DNA of 64,000 bases, taken from Pseudomonadota bacterium. GTDB lineage: Bacteria; Pseudomonadota; Gammaproteobacteria; Pseudomonadales; Pseudohongiellaceae. Shown here in pieces: positions 48,001 to 56,816 of this stretch; position 1 is the first letter of the stretch; every line of letters starts with the position of its first letter. The translations under genes and the position numbers were made by a program. Below the pieces are notes generated by a model, which searched no databases, was not told the DNA's origin, and saw only the letters and a list, made by a program, of their open reading frames with translations. The stretch is from the NCBI GenBank assembly GCA_027623555.1, contig JAQBSZ010000013.1, forward strand, positions 39,892-103,891, read 5' to 3'.

Positions 48001-48230
48001 GGTACCGAGAGCATGGCAGTGGTAAGAGGATATGTAACCTGGTCCTCAACAACTTGTGGCGCCTGCCCGGGAAAAGCAGTGCGGATGATGACTTGAACAT
48101 CTGACAGGTCTGGTATTGCATCCACAGGCATGGAACGAATGTTTCGTATTCCGGCTACAGCGAGCAGTAATGCGGCAAGCAGAATTAATCCACGCTTCTC
48201 GATAGATTTTTGAATTATCAGCGCTATCAT
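45096..48230 (-). CDS. cusA: Cu(I)/Ag(I) efflux RND pump CusA
   Basis: 1044 residues, the heavy-metal RND length. Twelve membrane helices in two halves; VDAIPDLSDVQVIIRT near the N-terminus, GGIAIAIGAMVDGAIVMIENVHKH in helix 4 and MPHLDEGDWMYMPTMRPG in the porter domain. It lacks the D-F-G-x3-D of Zn/Co pumps and has Met-rich segments, fitting monovalent copper/silver. Start overlaps the cusB stop as ATGA. A proton-driven pump in a tripartite CusCBA complex. Confidence 0.9.
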   Translation of the reverse strand: MIALIIQKSIEKRGLILLAALLLAVAGIRNIRSMPVDAIPDLSDVQVIIRTAFPGQAPQVVEDQVTYPLTTAMLSVPGAATVRGYSFFGDSYVYIIFEDGTDQYWARSRVLEYLNQVSAALPATVTPALGPDATGVGWIYEYALVDRSGRHDISELRAIQDWFLKFELQTVPGVSEVASIGGMVKQYQVIVEPDRLSALNLTLTQVRDAIQKGNREVGGSVIEMAETEFMVRATGYIQSIAELGQIPLKINEQGTPVLLGDIAEIQLGPQLRRGIADLNGEGEVVGGVVVMRSGENALATIEAVRNKLDELAGGLPAGVEVVTTYDRSELINSAVENLYSKLVEEFIVVGAICLLFLLHFRSSMVIITMLPLGIFAALLIIRYQGLNANIMSLGGIAIAIGAMVDGAIVMIENVHKHLEKKADVDSAERWQIIAKSSAQVGPPLFFSLLIITLSFLPVFSLEAQEGRLFSPLAFTKTWAMAAAALLSITLVPVLMGYLIRGRIVAEQRNPLNRLLSVCYGPVIRLVTRMPWLVIVLSMLVMTSALWPLSRLGTEFMPHLDEGDWMYMPTMRPGLPIGEATQLLQQTDRLIKSVPEVDRVFGKIGRAETATDPAPLTMIETLIHFKPESQWRDGMTIDSIREEIQRTVQLPGVTNVWVMPIKTRIDMLATGIKTPVGIKIGGPDLPTIQSLGGEIENLLSDFPGTASVYAERVFGGRYVVVDIDRLKSARLGLNIDDVQAIVSSAIGGMNVSETIEGLERFPINLRYPRHVRDSLDSIRTLPVITSQGARIPLGEIARIEIEDGPPMIKSENARPTGWVYVDLGDIDVGSYVASAQEYISENLDLPAGYTTSWSGQYEYMQRAIERLKIVVPLTLVIITLLLYFAFNRVGEVVIVLVTLPMSIAGSSWLLWYLDFDLSVAVAVGLIALAGVAVEIGVIMLVYLNQYRDEYLEQARLVRSVSREGLRQAVNQGALQRLRPIVMTMAAITAGLLPIMYGHGTGSEVMQRIAAPMIGGMISTLVLTLLVVPAVYLVWQNWQLRREIQI

Positions 48231-49768
48231 TGCGGTTCGCCTTGAGCCCGTATGCTGCTTAACCGATACATACCTTCAGGCGTAGTGGAAAATTCAAACA
48301 TCACGCTGTCACCTACCGCAAACGTACTGATATCCAGCTCCGACGGAATCTGGAAGCCCATGACCATCGCCGGCCAGCCCAGCGCAGCGACAGGCTGGTG
48401 TGAGATAGTCATGGTCTCTCCAGTAGCTATCTGCGTAATGACGCCACTGGTTGAATAGACCTCAGCTTCATCAGTGGTCGCACTTGTCAGGGTTGGCATG
48501 TTCATGGGCGCATCACTATTCATAACCATTGCCGGCTGAGTTGGAGAATCCATTTCTGCATTCGCCGTTAATCTCGCGAACGCCTGTTCGCCATAGGCTT
48601 CGGAATCAAGCAGGAACTGACCGGAAGTCACGACTAAGTCTCCCGCGCTTAGCCCGCTAAGGATTTCAATTCGGGAACCACTGCCTACACCGACCTGGAC
48701 AATTTGCGGTCTGAACCGACCATCGCCCAATGACAGAATTACCCGATCACCCAGGCCTGCTCTGATTACGGCTTCACGTGGCACCGTCAGTACGCTCAAC
48801 TTTGGTATCCCATCGATCTCGACGTTGGCAAACATATTGGGCCTTAGTCTCTGCTGCGCATTGTCAATCACAATGCGCAAGCGCAGGCTCCGCGTCGTGG
48901 GATCAAGCTCAGGGTATAAGTAGGAAATTTCACTGGACCATGTTTCACCAGGGAAGGCTGCAAAGGAGATTTGTACAGGCAGCCCTGGCTCAATCCAGCC
49001 CGCCATCACCTCGAATACTTCCGTCTCAATCCAGACCTTCTCAAGCGATGCCAGGGTAGCCAGAGTAGTGGAAGGCTCAACATAGTTGCCCTTTCTCACA
49101 CCAATGTGAGTCACTATTGCGTCTCGATCAGCCTGAAACACCAGGCGATTAGTCACCTCCCGTGACCGGTCGAGTTCATTGATTTGCATCGGCGTAAAAC
49201 CCAGTGCAGCCAGGCGATCTCTGGCTAGGGACGCTAAACTGCTGTTGTTCGATTCGATAGCAGTGAGAAATTCCCGCTGCACACTCACCAGATCGGGAGC
49301 AAAGAGTGCATAAACAGGCTCTCCCGCACGTACCCGATCACCGACACTCGCTAAATAAAACTCTTCCAGCCAACCTTTTACCCTGGTGTGTAATATTTGA
49401 ATGCTCGATTCGTCCCAGTTGGTATACCCCACGGCGCGGATACGAGGCGAGAAATCTTCCAATAGCACCGGCGCGGTTCTTACCCCCAGATTTTGCTGAA
49501 CCGAAGCAGAAACACTAATAGTGTCTCCGCCTGCAAATACGGGAATCAATGGCATGCCCATGGGCGACAATCCTGGCTCGTCTCTTCTGTAGTTCGCATC
49601 CATTGGTGCGACCCAATACAACGGCTGTAGTGGACTCTGATCTTGAGTACTTGCAGCCATGTTCATGGGCATGTCCACAGCCATGTCGGCAGGCCTGGAT
49701 TGCCAATAGTAGATTGCGGTAACAACACCAGTTAGCAATATCAAGCTCAAGGCTATTCTAATTTTCAT
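48227..49768 (-). CDS. cusB: CusB membrane-fusion protein with C-terminal CusF-like domain
   Basis: 513 residues from ATG 49768, with AGGAG 7 nt upstream. N-terminal membrane anchor, Met-rich stretch (MAVDMPMNMA), heavy-metal-binding motif YWVAPMDANYRRDEPGLSPMGMPL, then the adaptor barrel and hairpin (VQREFLTAIESN). The last ~70 residues (SGVITQIATGETMTISHQP, ALGWPAMVMGF) are a CusF domain with its His, Trp and two Met copper ligands. CusF is usually a separate chaperone; here it is fused. The start overlaps the cusC stop. Confidence 0.9.
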   Translation of the reverse strand: MKIRIALSLILLTGVVTAIYYWQSRPADMAVDMPMNMAASTQDQSPLQPLYWVAPMDANYRRDEPGLSPMGMPLIPVFAGGDTISVSASVQQNLGVRTAPVLLEDFSPRIRAVGYTNWDESSIQILHTRVKGWLEEFYLASVGDRVRAGEPVYALFAPDLVSVQREFLTAIESNNSSLASLARDRLAALGFTPMQINELDRSREVTNRLVFQADRDAIVTHIGVRKGNYVEPSTTLATLASLEKVWIETEVFEVMAGWIEPGLPVQISFAAFPGETWSSEISYLYPELDPTTRSLRLRIVIDNAQQRLRPNMFANVEIDGIPKLSVLTVPREAVIRAGLGDRVILSLGDGRFRPQIVQVGVGSGSRIEILSGLSAGDLVVTSGQFLLDSEAYGEQAFARLTANAEMDSPTQPAMVMNSDAPMNMPTLTSATTDEAEVYSTSGVITQIATGETMTISHQPVAALGWPAMVMGFQIPSELDISTFAVGDSVMFEFSTTPEGMYRLSSIRAQGEPQ

Positions 49769-51084
49769 TCGGATACTCCTTGCGGCCACAATTGGCCACC
49801 ACTTAATCTGTTAATTTCAGAGATCGTAATAAATTGTTCTGCATAAGAACTGGATAGCAATAATTCCATATCCAGTAATTGAGCTTGTGCTTCTATCAAT
49901 GAGTAGAAATTTCCACCACCGCTTTGATAGTTAGCCAGAGTTGCATTTACGTTTTGTCGCAAATTGGAGACCAGTTCTGCCTCTATCAGCTGAACTCCAT
50001 GAAGGGTTTGATCAAAACGAGATAGTTGTGACTCGAGTTCGGACATCAGTTGACTGCGCTTATTGACGATATCCAAACGCTTGCTGCTGTACTCATACTC
50101 TGCAGCTGCTTTTCGAGATGTGCGTTTGCCAAAATCCAGAGGTATGTTCAGACTTACACCTACCTGGAGTCGTTGACTGCTCGCGTCCCAAAGTTCGTTG
50201 TAGCCCAGGTTAAATTGCACATCGGGATAGTCCTCTTTCTCAGTCAATCGTAGATTGAGTCGCGCCACATTGGTTTCGGCTTCCAGACTCAACAAACCAG
50301 GATGAGATTCCAGCAGCCATCGTTCCAGCACTTCTCGCCCCGGGAGTTCAGGAATTACTGGCTCACCGAGCGGTGGCCCGAGAACTGTTGTCGGCTCTTG
50401 ATTCAATAAATGATTGATCTGTGCCTGCAATCGCCTGCGTTCCTGGATCAGTACTATCTGCTGATGTTGCAGTTCCACTTCTCGCGCCTGCACCTGAAGC
50501 ACATCTTGCTGAAGCCCGATGCCATTTGCATACTGGGTTTCAGCCACGACCCGCAATTCAGCGGACAATCTCATATGCTCTGCATTAGCGGCCAGTGCTT
50601 CATTGACATACCACCACTGCGCCCACAGCAAGCGGCTCTGATTCACCAGATTCAGGCGCAATTGTTCCACTGAAAATTGGGCTACTTCAGCAGTAGCCTG
50701 CATCTGGTCTGTCCTGAGCGAACGCTTGCCAGGCCAGGGAACGGATTGACTCAATTGAAATGTCTGACGAATCCCCAGGGCGTTGCCAAAATTACTGGGG
50801 ATGTGATCGCCAATCGAAAAAGGGGCGACGGAATAAGTTACACGCGGATCTTCCAGAGCGCCTGCGCTTGAGATCAGCTGCTTCTTCGCCTTCGCGCGTA
50901 ATTGCTCAGCGGTTAATCCAACATTCAGCGAGACTACTTCGTTGACGAGCCAGTCCACACCCAAGGCTACTCCAGGATTTTCTGCAGCTACTGCCGTAGT
51001 TTCATAAACAGAAATCCATAAAAATGAGCCTGTGATGAAGACTAGATGAATCTTGCGAAACCATGCTCGATTAATAGAACACAC
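49765..51084 (-). CDS. cusC: Outer-membrane efflux channel CusC (TolC family)
   Basis: 439 residues from GTG 51084, chosen because TAGGAG lies 7 nt upstream; an open frame continues to 51141. Signal peptide (HLVFITGSFLWISVYETTAVAAE), then coiled-coil TolC repeats (LRLNLVNQSRLLWAQWWYVNEAL, ESQLSRFDQTLHGVQLIEAELV). It forms the exit duct of the CusCBA pump. It is the first of three overlapping genes (cusC-cusB-cusA), so one transcript is expected. Confidence 0.88.
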   Translation of the reverse strand: MCSINRAWFRKIHLVFITGSFLWISVYETTAVAAENPGVALGVDWLVNEVVSLNVGLTAEQLRAKAKKQLISSAGALEDPRVTYSVAPFSIGDHIPSNFGNALGIRQTFQLSQSVPWPGKRSLRTDQMQATAEVAQFSVEQLRLNLVNQSRLLWAQWWYVNEALAANAEHMRLSAELRVVAETQYANGIGLQQDVLQVQAREVELQHQQIVLIQERRRLQAQINHLLNQEPTTVLGPPLGEPVIPELPGREVLERWLLESHPGLLSLEAETNVARLNLRLTEKEDYPDVQFNLGYNELWDASSQRLQVGVSLNIPLDFGKRTSRKAAAEYEYSSKRLDIVNKRSQLMSELESQLSRFDQTLHGVQLIEAELVSNLRQNVNATLANYQSGGGNFYSLIEAQAQLLDMELLLSSSYAEQFITISEINRLSGGQLWPQGVSE

Positions 51085-51164
51085 AGTGACACTCCTAAAA
51101 ACAAACAGAACAATGCCATCTCCAAAACTGGAAATGACCATAGATGTCAGTATTAGAGAGGCGT

Positions 51165-51671
51165 CTAGATTCTGTAGCGTTCGGTGGTTTTATATAATGG
51201 CGGGGGGCGGTACTTTAAGAAAGGATCAGCCAGACTAACTGACAACTCGTCTTCAGGTATCTGGAGAAATACTTCAAACGTATAAACCTCCACAAAAAGC
51301 GCAGAGTTATCCAGTTGTTTGAACAACTTGTGGGGTTGGGTTTTTGCGGTACTTACTGTAGCGGTCTTGTCGCTGTCAGGGGGGTCGTTCATCCCCACTG
51401 AGATTTCGACTATACAACAGCCGACGTGCGGATCATCACACAGCTGCTCCACACTATTCAGGTCGCCATGCTGATGTGCGGGTTTTTCCAGATCCAGAAT
51501 GTCCGAAGGCAATGGCGACCTGTGGCTCGTACCGCAACAACACTCCATCTTCTGCCCGGACATATCGGGCATCATGTCGCAGGCGTAACTCGCCTGGACA
51601 TTAACCTGGAGGCTGACTGCGAATAGCAGAGTTAGCCAAATGCGGGATTTCTTAAATGATTGCAGGTGCAT
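51165..51671 (-). CDS. Secreted Cys/Met-rich protein upstream of the cus operon
   Basis: 168 residues. Signal peptide (IWLTLLFAVSLQVNVQASYA) then ACDMMPDMSGQKMECCCGTSH, a Met/Cys/His-rich patch that could bind copper, PAHQHGDLNS, and LCDDPHVGCCIVEIS. The C-terminal third is ordinary. It reads in the same direction as cusCBA, about 80 nt upstream, so it likely belongs to the same response. No named family recognised. Confidence 0.65.
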   Translation of the reverse strand: MHLQSFKKSRIWLTLLFAVSLQVNVQASYACDMMPDMSGQKMECCCGTSHRSPLPSDILDLEKPAHQHGDLNSVEQLCDDPHVGCCIVEISVGMNDPPDSDKTATVSTAKTQPHKLFKQLDNSALFVEVYTFEVFLQIPEDELSVSLADPFLKYRPPPLYKTTERYRI

Positions 51672-51743
51672 GATGTAGGAGACAGCTAGTTAGCCAATTT
51701 TATTGCAGGAATGGTAGTTTATGCGTCTGTGCCAGGCAAGGAA

Positions 51744-51821
51744 GAAATGGAGGCAGATCTATTTTTGAGCAATATCAAGTGATCCAGTTCCGGATTGGGA
51801 AAATGGATCTGTCCTTATTTC
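51744..51821. repeat. Dispersed palindromic element, copy C
   Basis: About 78 bp, same orientation as copy A. Arms GGCAGATCTATTTTT and AAAATGGATCTGTCC, core ATCAAGTGATCCAGTTCCGG. It has diverged more than copy A. Confidence 0.75.
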
Positions 51822-51832
51822 TATCGATCGCT

Positions 51833-51940
51833 GTCGATTAACGAACGGCGGCTGGGTAGTCCTCTGTGGCTCGAGGCCACTGACAAACCAATCTTAAAAA
51901 GTGCAGGTTATAGCAGGATAAATGTTGTCCAGAAGAAGAC
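51833..51940. repeat. Direct repeat DR1, left of the czc operon
   Basis: A 108-bp segment matching 61416-61523 at roughly 80% by eye, in the same orientation. The best conserved part is CGGCGGCTGGGTAGTCCTCT followed by GTGGCTCGA. Its right end, GTTGTCCAGAAGAAGAC, is a worn copy of the tRNA 3'-end fragment seen at 61506. The remainder of 51672-52037 has no gene I can see. Confidence 0.65.
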
Positions 51941-52037
51941 TCTCTATAAACGTACTAATTAAATAGAGATAGATAGAAGAATGTTATAAACAGTGTTACA
52001 AAAATATCTCGATGTGACGAAATTTAAGTCTGCACAA

Positions 52038-52397
52038 CTACAATAGATCAATCCCGATTTCGCGCAGCAACAGGGCAAATATCCCAAAACACACTACGGT
52101 TATCGTGGCCGCTGCGCTAAGAGCCATCCAGAAGTTCAGCCGGTTCAATAGAAATGGAAATGACAGAAACATGGGCAGTGTAGGAACTACATACCAGAAC
52201 GTATACCAGGCATGATTCGAAATTCGCTCTACTGGCTGGCCTTCAATATGGAGCCAGACCAGTACCAATACAGTAACCACAGGCAGAGCAGCAATCAGGG
52301 CGCCAAATTTACCAGTGTATTTGACGACTTCCGAAATGAGGACCACCAGCGCTGCGGTAATCAGGTATTTAGTGGCGAGAAAGGAAAATGAACCCAT
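52038..52397 (-). CDS. DUF3147-family membrane protein
   Basis: 119 residues from ATG 52397 with AGGGG 7 nt upstream. Four membrane helices: KYLITAALVVLISEVVKY, ALIAALPVVTVLVLVWL, YTFWYVVPTLPMFLSFPFLL and LSAAATITVVCFGIFALLL. It matches DUF3147, small proteins often found near heavy-metal efflux genes. It is the last gene of the czc-type operon. Confidence 0.8.
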   Translation of the reverse strand: MGSFSFLATKYLITAALVVLISEVVKYTGKFGALIAALPVVTVLVLVWLHIEGQPVERISNHAWYTFWYVVPTLPMFLSFPFLLNRLNFWMALSAAATITVVCFGIFALLLREIGIDLL

Positions 52398-52410
52398 GAT
52401 GTTGCCCCTG

Positions 52411-55400
52411 TTATTGAGCCACGCGTGCTTCCTGCCAGGCTTCACGAATATGTACCAGGCGGTATAAGGCCGGTAGCACGAATAAGGTCAGGACAGTCGA
52501 GGAAATAATGCCGCCTATAACCACAGTGGCAAGAGGGCGCTGTACCTCTGAGCCGATGCCTGTGTTAAGAGCCATAGGCACAAAACCCAATGACGCTACC
52601 AGAGCGGTCATCAGCACAGGGCGCAGGCGAGAAGAGGCACCCTCCATGATTGCCGAGTGCAATCCCGCGCCTTGCTCGTGCAAGCGGCGGATAAAAGTCA
52701 GCATCACCAGACCATTCAGCACAGCGATTCCCGAAAGCGCGATAAATCCTATGCCAGCTGAAATTGAAAAAGGAATATCTCGAAGCACCAGCGCGAGAAC
52801 GCCGCCGGTGAGAGCCAGAGGCACGCCGGTGAAGATAATCAGTGAGTCACGCAAAGATCCCAGCGCCATAACTAACAAGCCCAGAATTAGAACGAGTGTT
52901 ACCGGCACTACAATTGTTAATCGCTGCGAAGCAGATTGTAATTGTTCATAGGTACCACCGTACTCCACCCAGTAACCTGCAGGGATCTCTACGCTAGCTT
53001 CCACAGCGCGCTGCACGTCTTCGACAAATGAGCCGAGATCGCGGCCACGCACGTTAGCTGACACCACCACTCGTCGCTTACCGTTCTCTCGATAAATCTG
53101 GTTATAACCGCTTTCTACCTGAATGTTCACCAACTCGCCTAAGGGCACCACTTCGCCCTGTGAAGTCTGGATCGGAAGTTCGGTGAAAGTATCGGGATTC
53201 TCTCGCTGTTTGGCAGCCTGCCGCACTATGATGTCTGAGCGCCGATCGCCTTCATAATAGTTGCCTGCTTTTACGCCGCCCAGGGCGACAGCCACGGTAT
53301 CCTGCACCTCCTGTAGACTGATACCAAATCGAGCAATGACGTCGCGCTTGGGAGACATTGTAAGCACAGGTAAGCCAGTTGCTTGCTCAACCGCAACATC
53401 GGCCGCACCCGGAACGCTGGCTATGGCGCTTTCAAGTTGATCACCGAGATTGATGAGTTGATCGAAGTCATCTCCGAATACCTTCACTGCCAGTTCGGTC
53501 CTTACGCCAGCCAAGAGTTCATTAAATCGCATCTGTATGGGCTGTAGGAATTCGTAACGGTTGCCTGGTACTGGTGTAACAATGGCTTCCAGATCGGCGA
53601 CGACTTGTTGTTTGGGTTTTAGCGGATCTGGCCATTGGTCCCGTGGTTTAAGGATAATAAAAGTATCGGCAATGCTGGGTGGCATAGGATCAGTGGCGAC
53701 TTCGGCAGAGCCGATTTTGGAAAACACCCGCTCCACTTCGGGCAAGCGCCGTACTTCGGTCTCCAATAACAGTTGTAATTGCACTGCCTGCTGCAGTGAA
53801 GTACCGGGAATGCGCAGCGCGTGCATTGCGATATCGCCTTCGTCCAGATTGGGCACGAATTCTGATCCCAGTCGGGTGAACAAGCTGTAACACCAGACTA
53901 CTAAGCCAAAGGCCAGCAGAATAACCAGCCAGTGCAGTCGCAGGGAAATACTCAACATGGGCTGATAGATATAGCGAGCCCCGGCGATAATTGGATTGGC
54001 GCGCTCGCGCACCGGTTTGCGGAAGAGGATTGCTACGCAAGCCGGTACAAAAGTGAGTGATAACAACATGCCGCTAAGGAGCGCGATAATGACGGTTATC
54101 GCCATAGGGTGAAACATTTTGCCTTCGACACCGGTAAGACTGAGGATTGGGATGTAAACCGCCGTAATAATAAACACGCCGAACAGGGCAGGACGCATTA
54201 CTTCTTGAGTTGCACTGGATACAAGCGCAAGACGTTCTTTCAGGTGCAGAGTTCTGGTTTGGGATTCCTGGCCCAAGCGGCGCAGGCAGTTTTCGACAAT
54301 AATTACTGTGCCATCGACAATTAAACCGAAATCCAGCGCGCCCAGACTCATCAAGTTTGCAGAGACTCGAGTCTGGACCATGCCAGTAATCGTCATCAGC
54401 ATGGCGATTGGAATGACGGCGGCAGTGAGCAGTGCAGCTCGAATATTGCCCAACAAAAGGAACAGCACCGCAATAACAAGCAAGGCACCTTCCACAAGAT
54501 TTGTTTGCACTGTTCTTAGAGTTTGGTCAACTAAAGTGGTGCGATTGTAGACAGGCGTCGCAGTTACGCCCGCCGGGAGGCTCGCTTGTATTTCATCAAG
54601 CGCCAAAGCAATATTGCGCGCCACGGCACGACTGTTTTCTCCGATCAACATGAAGACCGTGCTCATTACTACTTCGTGCCCGTCCTGGGTAGCCGCACCA
54701 CTGCGCATTGCTTCACCCAGTGTAAGTTTCGCAACATCATTTACGCGAATGGGAACACTGGCGTATTCTCCGACGACAATATCGCCAAGATCTTGCAGTT
54801 CCTGCGCCTGGCCTTCCATACGAATTAACCACTGAGCGCCACTGTATTCTATAAAACCGGTGCCTCGATTCTCATTATTTGTTTCTAGTGCGCGGATCAA
54901 GTCATTCTGGGTCAGGTTATAGGAAAGCAGCTTTATTGCGTCGAACTCCACCTGAATCTCATGCTTGTATCCACCAACCGGATTCACTTCTACTACACCA
55001 GGTACACGCAGCAGCTGTGGCCGGATTATCCAGTCGTGCACAACGCGAAGGTCCATCGGTGTGATTTCAGAGCCGTGCGTATTGCTGGCACCAGGTTCGG
55101 CATCGACAGTAAACATGAATATTTCACCGAGACCGGTGGCAATAGGTCCGAGTGCGGGATCCATACCCGGTGGCAGTTGTCCACGAACGGAGGCTATCCG
55201 TTCACCTACCTGCTGGCGAGCGAAGTAGATATCAGTGCCTTCTTCAAAAATAATCGTCACTTGAGAAAGTCCATAGCGCGACACCGAACGCGTACTGCTC
55301 ATGCGCGGTATTCCAGCCATAGCAGTTTCCATAGGGAAACTGATTCTTTGCTCAACTTCCAGTGGGGTATAGCCTGGCGCGGCTGTGTTGATGGCAACCT

Positions 55401-55536
55401 GAACATTGGTTACGTCGGGCACTGCATCGATGGGCAGTCGGGTGAAATTCCACGCGCCTAATGCCATCAAGGCGAGCACAAGAACGATTACTAGGCCACG
55501 ACGGGCGAGGGAGGTGTTTACAATAGCTGCAAGCAT
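52411..55536 (-). CDS. czcA: Heavy-metal RND efflux pump CzcA
   Basis: 1041 residues with the heavy-metal RND layout. In helix 4, GALDFGLIVDGTVIIVEN contains the D-F-G-x3-D motif of Zn/Co/Cd (HME1-like) pumps, in contrast to cusA in this window. N-terminus LPIDAVPDVTNVQVAINT and porter segment FVPNLDEGDIAMHALRIPGT are also typical. It likely exports divalent Zn/Co/Cd/Ni from the periplasm or cytoplasm with CzcB and CzcC. Confidence 0.9.
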   Translation of the reverse strand: MLAAIVNTSLARRGLVIVLVLALMALGAWNFTRLPIDAVPDVTNVQVAINTAAPGYTPLEVEQRISFPMETAMAGIPRMSSTRSVSRYGLSQVTIIFEEGTDIYFARQQVGERIASVRGQLPPGMDPALGPIATGLGEIFMFTVDAEPGASNTHGSEITPMDLRVVHDWIIRPQLLRVPGVVEVNPVGGYKHEIQVEFDAIKLLSYNLTQNDLIRALETNNENRGTGFIEYSGAQWLIRMEGQAQELQDLGDIVVGEYASVPIRVNDVAKLTLGEAMRSGAATQDGHEVVMSTVFMLIGENSRAVARNIALALDEIQASLPAGVTATPVYNRTTLVDQTLRTVQTNLVEGALLVIAVLFLLLGNIRAALLTAAVIPIAMLMTITGMVQTRVSANLMSLGALDFGLIVDGTVIIVENCLRRLGQESQTRTLHLKERLALVSSATQEVMRPALFGVFIITAVYIPILSLTGVEGKMFHPMAITVIIALLSGMLLSLTFVPACVAILFRKPVRERANPIIAGARYIYQPMLSISLRLHWLVILLAFGLVVWCYSLFTRLGSEFVPNLDEGDIAMHALRIPGTSLQQAVQLQLLLETEVRRLPEVERVFSKIGSAEVATDPMPPSIADTFIILKPRDQWPDPLKPKQQVVADLEAIVTPVPGNRYEFLQPIQMRFNELLAGVRTELAVKVFGDDFDQLINLGDQLESAIASVPGAADVAVEQATGLPVLTMSPKRDVIARFGISLQEVQDTVAVALGGVKAGNYYEGDRRSDIIVRQAAKQRENPDTFTELPIQTSQGEVVPLGELVNIQVESGYNQIYRENGKRRVVVSANVRGRDLGSFVEDVQRAVEASVEIPAGYWVEYGGTYEQLQSASQRLTIVVPVTLVLILGLLVMALGSLRDSLIIFTGVPLALTGGVLALVLRDIPFSISAGIGFIALSGIAVLNGLVMLTFIRRLHEQGAGLHSAIMEGASSRLRPVLMTALVASLGFVPMALNTGIGSEVQRPLATVVIGGIISSTVLTLFVLPALYRLVHIREAWQEARVAQ

Positions 55537-55570
55537 CTTGAGTCAGGTTTCCCAATGAATCGTGTTTTGT

Positions 55571-56809
55571 TTAGTGATCGTGTGACGCGCCGGATTTCTC
55601 GACGTCGGCTTTGAGGATATAGCTGTTGGTGGTGACATAGGTGGTGCCCGGGTTGAGCCCGCCCAATACCTCGATCCATTCACCATCCTGGCGACCGAGG
55701 TCCAGCATGCGTACCTCATAGGTGTCACCAATTTGGGCAAACACGACGGTGAAATCCCGAAACGGTTGCAAACCGGTACGCTTGACAGCCAATGGAACTT
55801 CGATCTCACCTGTTTCTATAGAGCCTTCAATGAAGGTCCCTGGCGCAAATGCATTGTTCTCATTGTTTATCAGCACTCGAGCAATAACGGACTGGTTGGG
55901 TCGCACAGACAGATTAAAGCTATCGATGCTGCCAGTTACCGTTGCCTCGCTGATCGGTGAACGGATAATTACAGGCATGCCTTCGGTTACCTGATTTCGT
56001 TGGGACAAATGGATAGACAATTCTGCCCAGACTTGCGACGTATCAAGAATTTCAAGCAAGACGCGGTTATTGGTTTGCTCACCTGGGTTCGCTATACGTT
56101 GCGATATATAACCGTTGATTGGTGAGCTAATAGTATAAGGGGCAAGACTGGAATCACTTTCAATAGTAAGCAGGCGCTGCCCTTCTCTTATTCTGTCACC
56201 AACGCTGACATAGACTGCAGTGACAATACCATTGAAGCGGGCACTGATCTGCCGCGAGTATTCCTGATGAGCCGTGGTTTTTCCGACTACACTAAGATCC
56301 TGAGATAGTGAGGCAGGTCCGGCAATTTCTGTTTCAATGCCGAACGCACTGACCATCGCTGGAGAAACTGAAGTGCGCCCTTCAAAGTTCTCGAACTCCC
56401 AGCGATGCTGCCTCCCTTGGTATCGAGCTTCCACCGTTACCAGGAAAGAATGTGGCTCGTAAATCACCTGATCGCCACGCAGGTAATCCCCTTCAGGATA
56501 GAAACCGATGAGATCGCGTACGTTGCCGAGTCGAGTCAAGGTTACTTGCAGATCAGCCGTGCTGGGGATGACAAGTTCACCTTCAGCTCTCACCCAGGCA
56601 CGATATTCTGGTGGCACGCCAGTCTCAAATATGGCCAGCTCCACTTCGAAGTCACCTTCCTGTAGAAGCCTGCCGTTATTTGGACCCCGCTCGTAGTCGC
56701 CATCGACAGATTCCGCCATTCGCTCTTCAGGCATGGCATTGTCAAAATCACAACCCGAAAGCAACAACACGGCGATGCAAAGCCAGGTAAATTGTGTCAG
56801 TCGCTTCAT
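55571..56809 (-). CDS. czcB: Membrane-fusion adaptor CzcB, lipoprotein
   Basis: 412 residues from ATG 56809 with GAGGGA upstream. Lipobox LLLSGC at about residue 18. An N-terminal extra beta domain (about 30-150) precedes the barrel-sandwich adaptor (RISARFNGIVTAVYVSVGDRIREGQRLL, INGYISQRIANPGEQ). The C-terminus ends in KSGASHDH, His-rich. It bridges CzcA and CzcC. Confidence 0.87.
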   Translation of the reverse strand: MKRLTQFTWLCIAVLLLSGCDFDNAMPEERMAESVDGDYERGPNNGRLLQEGDFEVELAIFETGVPPEYRAWVRAEGELVIPSTADLQVTLTRLGNVRDLIGFYPEGDYLRGDQVIYEPHSFLVTVEARYQGRQHRWEFENFEGRTSVSPAMVSAFGIETEIAGPASLSQDLSVVGKTTAHQEYSRQISARFNGIVTAVYVSVGDRIREGQRLLTIESDSSLAPYTISSPINGYISQRIANPGEQTNNRVLLEILDTSQVWAELSIHLSQRNQVTEGMPVIIRSPISEATVTGSIDSFNLSVRPNQSVIARVLINNENNAFAPGTFIEGSIETGEIEVPLAVKRTGLQPFRDFTVVFAQIGDTYEVRMLDLGRQDGEWIEVLGGLNPGTTYVTTNSYILKADVEKSGASHDH

Positions 56810-56816
56810 AATTCCC

